Of a stretch of DNA of 64,000 nucleotides, positions 57,940-64,000 are shown in pieces; position 1 is the stretch's first letter, and every line of letters starts with the position of its first letter. The stretch comes from an uncultured Gammaproteobacteria bacterium. Its GTDB lineage: Bacteria > Pseudomonadota > Gammaproteobacteria > PS1 > Pseudothioglobaceae. Position numbers and translations under genes: made by a program. The stretch lies in assembly GCA_902556205.1 (NCBI GenBank), contig CACDVH010000003.1, positions 62,001 through 126,000 of the forward strand, read 5' to 3'. The notes under the pieces were generated by a model that had not been told where the DNA came from, searched no databases, and saw only the letters and a list, made by a program, of their open reading frames with translations.

Positions 57940-58118
57940 ATAGGTATCGCGTCGATGACATCGGCGCTAGTGCCCAAGATATTATCAACGCCATCACCAA
58001 CCACTGGAATTACAGAGACCACTGCGCCAGTTACTCTCATAGGAACAGTAACCACCTTAGTAAAGACGCAACCCGACAAGAATACAATCAATAAAGTTAG
58101 TGAGATTAGCCTTTTCAT
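57936..58118 (-). CDS. Small lipoprotein of unknown function
   Basis: 60 residues. A lipoprotein signal with lipobox LSGC (Cys17) is clear: MKRLISLTLLIVFLSGC. The remaining 43 residues are mildly hydrophobic (TKVVTVPMRVTGAVVSVIPV, then VGDGVDNILGTSADVIDAIP), resembling small DUF6726-like lipoproteins. It overlaps folA by four bases, so the two are co-transcribed, and its end overlaps the convergent gltB end by four bases. The lipobox and operon position make it a real gene despite its size. Confidence 0.72.
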   Translation of the reverse strand: MKRLISLTLLIVFLSGCVFTKVVTVPMRVTGAVVSVIPVVGDGVDNILGTSADVIDAIPI

Positions 58119-58603
58119 TGGACTCTATCTAAAATAATAAAATGGTGTGAATATTCATTTACACTATCTTTTTTATGTGAATCACAACTCACTTGGCTCC
58201 AATTAAGATGATCATATTTTGGAAAGAAAACATCGCCCTCAAATTCTCCATCAATCTTGGTAATATATAGTCTGTTGATTTCTGGAAGAAGCTGATCACA
58301 CAAACTTGCACCGCCGATAACCATTACCTCTTCCTCTCCTTTTGTGAGTTCAAACGCCTCATCTATACTTGAAACTACTTCACATCCTGGTATTGAAATT
58401 TCTGAATTACGGGTCATTACAATGTTTCTTCGATTAGGAAGTGGCCTCCCAATGGAATCATAAGTTTTTCTTCCCATTAATATTGACTTGCCCGTGGTAA
58501 GTTTTTTGAAGTATGCCAAGTCAGCTGGAAGATGCCATGGAAGTTGATTTTTATTACCAATCAAACGATTATCATCCATTGCCACTACTATTGATAAGCG
58601 CAT
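58115..58603 (-). CDS. folA: Dihydrofolate reductase
   Basis: 162 residues. It reduces dihydrofolate with NADPH. Motifs: SIVVAMDDNRLIGNKNQLPW, HLPADLAYFKKLTTG with the active-site Asp, LMGRKTYDSIGRPLPNRRNI and EVMVIGGASLCDQLLPEINR. Standard length. Upstream partner of the small lipoprotein. Confidence 0.96.
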   Translation of the reverse strand: MRLSIVVAMDDNRLIGNKNQLPWHLPADLAYFKKLTTGKSILMGRKTYDSIGRPLPNRRNIVMTRNSEISIPGCEVVSSIDEAFELTKGEEEVMVIGGASLCDQLLPEINRLYITKIDGEFEGDVFFPKYDHLNWSQVSCDSHKKDSVNEYSHHFIILDRVQ

Positions 58604-58659
58604 TAATTCAGCCTGATTGAAGTAAAATATTAGATTATTTTACAATCTTTAATCTCTCA

Positions 58660-59250
58660 GTGTCACTCATTCTTGCCTCATCATCGCCGTTCAGAAAAGC
58701 TATCCTTGATAAGCTAGGACTCGACTTCGAAGTGGTTGCTCCGGAGATAAATGAGGATAGAGGAGTGAACGAATCGCCCATTGACTTGGTAACTCGCCTC
58801 TCAAAGGAAAAGGCAGTGGCAGTTGCAAAATCTAAGACTGGCTTGATTATTGCCTCTGACCAGGTAGCTACATTGGATACTGGATACCAAGCCAATGACT
58901 CCGTCTTAACCAAACCTGGCAGTCATGAAAATGCATTCCTTCAACTCAAAAAAAGTTCTGGAAAAACTGTAAACTTTCTTACAGGGTTAGTTTTGATGAA
59001 CACAAAAAATCTTAATACTCAGGTTCATGTCGAACATTTCAAGGTTTTATTTAAGACACTATCAGATAATCAAATATTAGAGTATTTATCCAAGGAAGAT
59101 GTCCTTAACTGTGCCGGTAGTTTCAAATCAGAGGGTTTAGGAATTGCATTATTTACTGAAATGGTGGGTAATGATCCTAACAGCCTTATTGGGCTTCCCA
59201 CAATTCAATTAATCGATATGCTCGCAAAGGAAAATGTTCACGTTCTATGA
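58660..59250 (+). CDS. maf: Maf family nucleotide pyrophosphatase
   Basis: 196 residues, GTG start. Motifs: LILASSSPFRKAILDKLGLD, LIIASDQVATLD (catalytic Asp), KPGSHENAFLQLKKSSGKTV, and NCAGSFKSEGLGIALF. The DQVA form suggests the YceF/7-methyl-GTP branch, which hydrolyses modified nucleotides. The stop overlaps the mfd start (ATGA). Confidence 0.92.
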   Translation: MSLILASSSPFRKAILDKLGLDFEVVAPEINEDRGVNESPIDLVTRLSKEKAVAVAKSKTGLIIASDQVATLDTGYQANDSVLTKPGSHENAFLQLKKSSGKTVNFLTGLVLMNTKNLNTQVHVEHFKVLFKTLSDNQILEYLSKEDVLNCAGSFKSEGLGIALFTEMVGNDPNSLIGLPTIQLIDMLAKENVHVL

Positions 59251-62200
59251 GCCTAGTTTATCCCGCAGAATCTAAGTCAATCCCTTCAGACTTCAGAAAG
59301 AATTATTGGGGCTCATTATTTGGCCCTTCAGAAGCACTTGCACTTCTAGAATACGCAGAATCTAACGAAGGCTTTGTTCTGTATATTGCTAGTGATATAA
59401 AGCATTATGACAAAATCAATAAATCACTCGCTTTTTTTAACAAATCCATTGAGATTCTTAGTTTTGCAAGCTGGGAAGTTTTGGCATTTGATCACTTCTC
59501 ACCTCATCCTGACATTGTCTCTTCAAGGCTTAGTACGCTAGCCAAATTATCATCCCTTGAGTCTGGAATTATCGTTACTACAATTGAGGCGCTGTCTCAA
59601 AGAATATGTCCAAGAGGCTTTATAGATAAGTATAGCCTTAGTCTTAAAAATAACCAGAATCTTGAGATTGACTCATTTACTGAAAATCTTATAAGGATTG
59701 GATATCGAAGAGTAACAACGGTTATGGAGCAAGGTGAATTTTCATTAAAAGGTGCGCTAATTGACATGTACCCAATGGGTGCAAAAAACCCATATAGAAT
59801 TGATCTTTTTGATAATGAAATTGAGTCGATTCGATCCTTTGATCCATCTTCACAGAGATCCATTGAAGTCATTGAAGAAATTCAACTTTTACCTGCAAGA
59901 GAATTTGCATCGGATAAAGCTAGTATAGATATCTTTAAAAAAAACTATATATCTGAGTTTGGTAATACTGATGGTTTCATTTATACAGAGGTCAGTGAGG
60001 GACGCTATCCAGGAGGGATAGAGTTCTATTTGCCATTGTTTTTTGAAACAACTGAAACCTTGTTTGATTTCATTCCAGATAATTCAGTCATTGCTTATCA
60101 AAAAGGAATTTCTGAGTCAATTGATCTGCAGACTGAAGAGTTATTAGAGCGCTTTAACTACTGTCAAAACTCACTGGAAAGATTGCCCCTTGCAATTAAC
60201 AAGGTTTTTTTAAATAGTCACGATTTTTTTGCTGCCCTTAAGAAAAAAAAGCAGGTTCAAATTCAAACATCAAAGACACTCAAAGATGGGGGTTTAGACT
60301 TTAAATCTGTAATGCTCCCTCCAGTTAAAATTGAAGCTGAGGCCAATAAACCACTGAATAAACTATTCAGTTTCATTAATAACTTTAATGGACGCACTTT
60401 AATTGTTTGTGAATCAGAGGGGAGGCAAAGCGTTTTAAATGATTTACTATCTTCGTATGATATAAAAGCTGAAGAGTGCCTGAACTGGTCTGACTTCCTC
60501 AATCAAGATTCAAAACTCAGTATCACCCATGCAAGTTTAAGTGAAGGTGTTGTTTTTGAAAAAGTAGCGGTCATAACTGAAAATAATTTATTTGGACAAG
60601 ATGCAGTTAGGCAGCAACGTAGGCGTCGAGCAAAACACAAAGATTTTGATGAGGCCATAAAAAGCTTAGTTGAAATTCAACTGGGTGATCCTGTAGTCCA
60701 TGAACATTATGGCGTTGGGCGCTATTTAGGTCTGATTAGTCGAAGCTTTGATGACAATCAACAAGATTTTATCTCAGTAGAATATGCAAATAGATCAAAG
60801 CTGATGGTTCCTATCACGAGCTTAAACCTCATTTCAAGATACACTGGAGTGAGTGCGGATAACGCACCTCTGCATAAATTAGGAAGTCAGCAGTGGACAA
60901 AGGCAAAAAGAAAAGCAGCTGAATCACTCTATGATGTTGCTGCTGAGCTATTAGAAATTTATGCAAAACGTGAGTCACAAAAAGGTTTTTCATACCCCAG
61001 CCCTAATGACTCATATAGTTCCTTTGTATCAAGTTTTGCATTTGAAGAAACGCCTGATCAAATTAAAACAATGAATGATGTTTTAATGGATATGCAATCT
61101 GATAAACCCATGGATCGACTAGTCTGTGGTGACGTAGGATTCGGTAAAACTGAAATTGCAATGAGGGCTGCTTTCTTAGCCGTTGAATCAGGAAAGCAAG
61201 TTGCTATTCTGGTTCCAACAACGCTTCTAGCTAACCAACATTATCAAACCTTTAATGATCGTTTTTCTAAATTTCCAGTAGTTATTAAGTCTCTATCTAG
61301 ATTTCAAAGTACTAAAGAGCAAACACAAATTAAATCAGACCTCAAACTAGGAAAAATTGATATTGTAGTAGGAACTCACAAACTAATTCAAGGTGGCATT
61401 AGTTATAAAAATCTTGGCTTAATAATTATTGATGAAGAGCATCGATTTGGCGTTAAACAAAAAGAGTCATTAAAAAAAATCCGTGGCCAAAGCGATATAT
61501 TAACCATGACAGCAACACCAATCCCACGCTCACTAAATATGGCACTTGGCTCGTTGAGAGAGTTATCTATTATCGCCTCTCCTCCAGCAAAGAGAACTGC
61601 AATACAGACCTTCGTTGATGAGTGGGACAACAACATAATTACCGAAGCTTGCTCAAGAGAACTGCATAGAGGTGGTCAAATTTTTGTTGTGCATAATGAC
61701 ATCGATACGATTGACAACATGGCAGAGTCATTAAGAGAACTTATGCCGAATATAAAAATTAGGATTGCCCATGGTCAAATGCCAAGCAAGGAACTTGAGC
61801 AAATAATGACTGATTTTTATCACCAGCGTTTTCAAATTCTAGTTTGCACAACAATTATTGAGACTGGAATCGATATACCAAGCGCCAATACCATTATTAT
61901 TAACAATGCACAAAATTTTGGCCTTGCTCAGCTTCATCAGCTTCGTGGCAGGGTTGGCCGCTCTCATCACAAAGCTTATGCCTATTTGGTCATAAAATCA
62001 CACCAATCCATAACTGATAATGCTAGAAAACGTCTGGATGCAATTGCTTCATTGGAAGAGTTGGGCGCTGGCTTTATGTTGGCGAATCATGACCTTGAAA
62101 TAAGAGGCGCGGGTGACCTATTGGGTGAAAATCAAAGCGGCAAGATTTCTGAGATTGGCTTTAATCTTTATCATGATTTACTAAAACGAACCATTCATGC

Positions 62201-62678
62201 CATAAAGAATAACTATAAACTTGATATTAAAGATACCTCACTGGAAGAGATAGAAATTAATCCAGGGATCGCCTGCATCATCCCAGAGACTTATTTGCCT
62301 GATGTTCATGAGCGCCTGATTCTTTACAAAAGGATTGCAAGTGCTGAGCAGGAAGACGAATTGAAAGAACTAAAGGTTGAAATGATTGATCGATTTGGGC
62401 CTCTTCCTGAGCCAACTCAAAATTTATTTGAATCATCCTCCCTTAAGAATTTTTCTCAAAATATTGGAATTCTTAAAATCAATATCTATGACGACAAGGC
62501 AGAAATTACTTTAAATGACAGCAACAGCATTGATACAGCAAAAATTATCAATCTAATCCAAACAAAGCCTCAACAGTTTCAACTAAAAAATCAAAAAACC
62601 CTGGTAATAAATGAAGTTATGGAGGCTGATCAATTTAGAATTAAAAAAATTGGCAATATAGTTAAGTCCCTGGTTTAG
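59247..62678 (+). CDS. mfd: Transcription-repair coupling factor
   Basis: 1143 residues, E. coli-like. An N-terminal UvrB-like region (about 1-330) recruits UvrA. The RNA polymerase-interaction domain lies near 470-540 (GDPVVHEHYGVGRYLGLISR). The SF2 translocase has VCGDVGFGKTEIAMRAAFLA, LVPTTLLANQHYQTF, IIDEEHRFGVKQKE, MTATPIPRSLNMAL, TTIIETGIDIPSANTII and QLHQLRGRVGRSHHKAYAYL. The C-terminal autoinhibitory domain ends the protein. Overlaps maf by four bases. Confidence 0.97.
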   Translation: MSLVYPAESKSIPSDFRKNYWGSLFGPSEALALLEYAESNEGFVLYIASDIKHYDKINKSLAFFNKSIEILSFASWEVLAFDHFSPHPDIVSSRLSTLAKLSSLESGIIVTTIEALSQRICPRGFIDKYSLSLKNNQNLEIDSFTENLIRIGYRRVTTVMEQGEFSLKGALIDMYPMGAKNPYRIDLFDNEIESIRSFDPSSQRSIEVIEEIQLLPAREFASDKASIDIFKKNYISEFGNTDGFIYTEVSEGRYPGGIEFYLPLFFETTETLFDFIPDNSVIAYQKGISESIDLQTEELLERFNYCQNSLERLPLAINKVFLNSHDFFAALKKKKQVQIQTSKTLKDGGLDFKSVMLPPVKIEAEANKPLNKLFSFINNFNGRTLIVCESEGRQSVLNDLLSSYDIKAEECLNWSDFLNQDSKLSITHASLSEGVVFEKVAVITENNLFGQDAVRQQRRRRAKHKDFDEAIKSLVEIQLGDPVVHEHYGVGRYLGLISRSFDDNQQDFISVEYANRSKLMVPITSLNLISRYTGVSADNAPLHKLGSQQWTKAKRKAAESLYDVAAELLEIYAKRESQKGFSYPSPNDSYSSFVSSFAFEETPDQIKTMNDVLMDMQSDKPMDRLVCGDVGFGKTEIAMRAAFLAVESGKQVAILVPTTLLANQHYQTFNDRFSKFPVVIKSLSRFQSTKEQTQIKSDLKLGKIDIVVGTHKLIQGGISYKNLGLIIIDEEHRFGVKQKESLKKIRGQSDILTMTATPIPRSLNMALGSLRELSIIASPPAKRTAIQTFVDEWDNNIITEACSRELHRGGQIFVVHNDIDTIDNMAESLRELMPNIKIRIAHGQMPSKELEQIMTDFYHQRFQILVCTTIIETGIDIPSANTIIINNAQNFGLAQLHQLRGRVGRSHHKAYAYLVIKSHQSITDNARKRLDAIASLEELGAGFMLANHDLEIRGAGDLLGENQSGKISEIGFNLYHDLLKRTIHAIKNNYKLDIKDTSLEEIEINPGIACIIPETYLPDVHERLILYKRIASAEQEDELKELKVEMIDRFGPLPEPTQNLFESSSLKNFSQNIGILKINIYDDKAEITLNDSNSIDTAKIINLIQTKPQQFQLKNQKTLVINEVMEADQFRIKKIGNIVKSLV

Positions 62679-62722
62679 TTAGCTCACTTGCACTGAAGAG
62701 CTAAAATATTCTTAGTCAAAAA

Positions 62723-63298
62723 TTATTCTGAAGGCGCAATCTTTGGAAAAAAATATTTGATAAAGGGAACAACCACAAGAGCTGCAAAAAATAAAACTAT
62801 CAAGCAGCCTAAAACGTCCCCCATTAAGTAGTTCCTCAAGAAGTCAGTCGCATTAATTGTCTCATTAGCTTGACCATTTGAAACAATATAAGAAGATACA
62901 AAAAATGCAGTAAGTGTATTAAATAAAGCGGTTAAGATTGCTAAAAAAATAAGATGGTGGAATACAAGTTTGTCGCCATCAAAAAAATTAGACAGTTTGA
63001 AAAACCTCATACTCGCAATAGCAAGGGCTGGCCCAATTGCTCCAGCAATAGTCCGAATCAGTGTTACCTGGTCAAAAAAAGGTTGAGAGTGAAACCAAAA
63101 TTCAGAAAACTGTGATGCTAATATAGCGGCAAAAACCACCCTAAATCCAAATAATAAAAAACATAGTGACATCGCTCCCAAGGGTAGCCAGATAAGATTG
63201 CCGACAAAGGGGTAGGATGGCCCATTAATTAGATAACAAAAAACAACTATCAAAAATGTTACTATTTGAGGCTGGAACTCTAAAGCATAAGATTTCAT
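62723..63298 (-). CDS. MASE1-like integral membrane protein
   Basis: 191 residues with about six membrane segments. The LIWLPLGAMSLCFLLFGFRV stretch (a short Pro-rich helix entry) and the whole layout resemble MASE1 sensor domains, but no kinase, GGDEF or other output domain follows, so it stands alone. It may sense a signal for another protein or be an undetermined transporter-like protein. A half-site like the GTATG motif of the accessory locus (CTAGTATGTA at 63355-63364) lies upstream. Confidence 0.6.
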   Translation of the reverse strand: MKSYALEFQPQIVTFLIVVFCYLINGPSYPFVGNLIWLPLGAMSLCFLLFGFRVVFAAILASQFSEFWFHSQPFFDQVTLIRTIAGAIGPALAIASMRFFKLSNFFDGDKLVFHHLIFLAILTALFNTLTAFFVSSYIVSNGQANETINATDFLRNYLMGDVLGCLIVLFFAALVVVPFIKYFFPKIAPSE

Positions 63299-63780
63299 AA
63301 AGTTTTCCTCTCACAAATTTCTAGATTTATCGAAGATAGCAAAAGTATCACTTTCTAGTATGTATCTTTGTTTCATTTTAACTCCTTATCGTTCGCTTTA
63401 AGTCTGTAGATTAGGATAAAAAGTCAGACTCGCTATGCTATTTTTAAGTGGTCGTTATCATCCAAAGATGCCCCTCCACTTAGTTAAATTTTGTGATGCC
63501 CTACATCACAACCTCAACTGTTGTTTTTTGTTTTATTCAAGGTACTGGCAGTCAATCCACAACCTTTCCTACGCTTTTTTAAAAAGTGGCCATTAGGCAA
63601 CCCACTTTAGCTTTATTAGAAGATACTCACCGATTGCTCAGATTGTCCTTCATCTGCGAGTATGTTGAAGAAACCACTCTGTATTGACTTGTTACTCACT
63701 GCTTGCAGTATCAGTCGAGTCCTATTGGATTGGATTATAGTGAGGTCTCTATAGGCTTCGCTCACTTGATAAATTTACAC
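63299..63780. other. 480-base stretch without a convincing gene
   Basis: No frame longer than a few dozen codons with a supported start is seen, and no tRNA or rRNA pattern. Notable only: a perfect dyad TTGTGATG / CATCACAA with a 5-base centre at 63491-63511, and two sites like the GTATG motif (AAAGTATCA at 63342-63350; CTAGTATGTA at 63355-63364) just before the MASE1-like gene. The rest may be a decayed gene or long untranslated leaders. Confidence 0.5.
63491..63511. promoter_or_regulatory. Perfect 8-base dyad of unknown function
   Basis: TTGTGATG and CATCACAA around CCCTA. It looks like a CRP/FNR-class half-site pair (TGTGA / TCACA), but the inner spacing is 9 bases rather than 6, so it is not a normal CRP site. 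It could be an operator of another regulator. Confidence 0.4.
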
Positions 63781-64000
63781 TTATTTTTGAAAGGACAAGA
63801 TCATCTCTCTTTTATCTACCGTCGACTGATCAGCTCTAACAATATTATTAGATGTTAGAAAAAGAACTGCTCTTTTGATTGTTGACAGGGAGTATTTTGA
63901 AAAGTACGGGTCATTTTTTATTGAAGTGATAGTGACATTTGAATTAGAACTTATAAATGAAAAAACTGCTTTTTCCACCTCAGAATATCCACTCAAACCA
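63781..64000 (-). CDS. Winged-helix-like protein, 5' end outside window
   Basis: The frame stays open to the window edge, so the TTG at 63996 need not be the start. About 72 residues are visible: EKAVFSFISSNSNVTITSIK, then YSLSTIKRAVLFLTSNNIV and a short beta-wing-like KREMILSF end. The order helix - helix - recognition helix - wing suggests a small DNA-binding domain at the C-terminus of a regulator. Family not identified. Confidence 0.5.
   Translation of the reverse strand, partial: GLSGYSEVEKAVFSFISSNSNVTITSIKNDPYFSKYSLSTIKRAVLFLTSNNIVRADQSTVDKREMILSFQK

Noticed and set aside
62679-62706. Terminator after mfd (TTAGCTC / GAGCTAA inverted repeat)
   Set aside because: The stem is only 7 bases with a 12-base loop and is not followed by a T-run on either strand.
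63491-63511. CRP binding site
   Set aside because: The half-sites TGTGA/TCACA are 9 bases apart instead of 6, so the site was kept only as a dyad of unknown function.

Overview
The window is a low-GC gammaproteobacterial chromosome segment. The rRNA operon (16S - tRNA-Ile(GAT) - tRNA-Ala(TGC) - 23S - 5S), the folC-cvpA-purF-metZ, fabA-fabB and yajC-secD-secF gene orders, the AT-rich coding and a proteorhodopsin-family gene together suggest a marine bacterium of the SUP05 / Thioglobus-Pseudothioglobus group. That assignment is inferred from gene content; no tree was run.

Left part (about 0.4-22.8 kb) is an accessory locus. A minus-strand run of six genes goes from a periplasmic binding protein through a rhodopsin and a long flotillin-like protein to an N,N-dimethylformamidase-type large subunit and two paralogous small proteins, at least one of which looks like the dimethylformamidase small subunit. 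Divergent from it are a NarL-type response regulator, a TorT-like periplasmic sensor and an RbsA-like ATPase. Then come, on the minus strand, a hybrid sensor kinase and a sugar-type permease, and on the plus strand a second ATPase with a repeat-bearing disordered tail, a permease fused to about ten extra membrane segments, a permease with a long N-terminal extension, and a sodium:solute symporter. At least three promoters here share a -35 hexamer TTGACT followed closely by GTATG, and one carries a perfect dyad of TACATACTAT/ATAGTATGTA. This suggests one regulon, probably run by the kinase/regulator pair. My reading is a light-associated sensing, uptake and hydrolysis locus for a small amide or methylated amine. 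The substrate is not proven by the sequence.

Middle part (22.8-42.5 kb) is core metabolism: pyrE, xthA, trmB, fxsA, folC, an oversized cvpA, purF, metZ, fabA, fabB, secF, secD, yajC and serS. It also holds a three-gene envelope export set (RND/MMPL protein, LolA-like periplasmic protein, outer-membrane beta-barrel) and an MBL-fold hydrolase. The pyrE-folC block is visibly richer in G+C than both flanks.

Right part (42.6-64 kb) holds the rRNA operon on the minus strand with promoter, boxA elements, processing stems and terminator. It is followed by mnmE, gshA, a MutT-ThiE fusion, a glutaredoxin, yaaA, gltB (no gltD seen), a small lipoprotein, folA, maf, mfd and a MASE1-like membrane protein. 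A 480-base stretch without a convincing gene but with a perfect dyad comes next, then the partial end of a winged-helix-like protein at the window edge.
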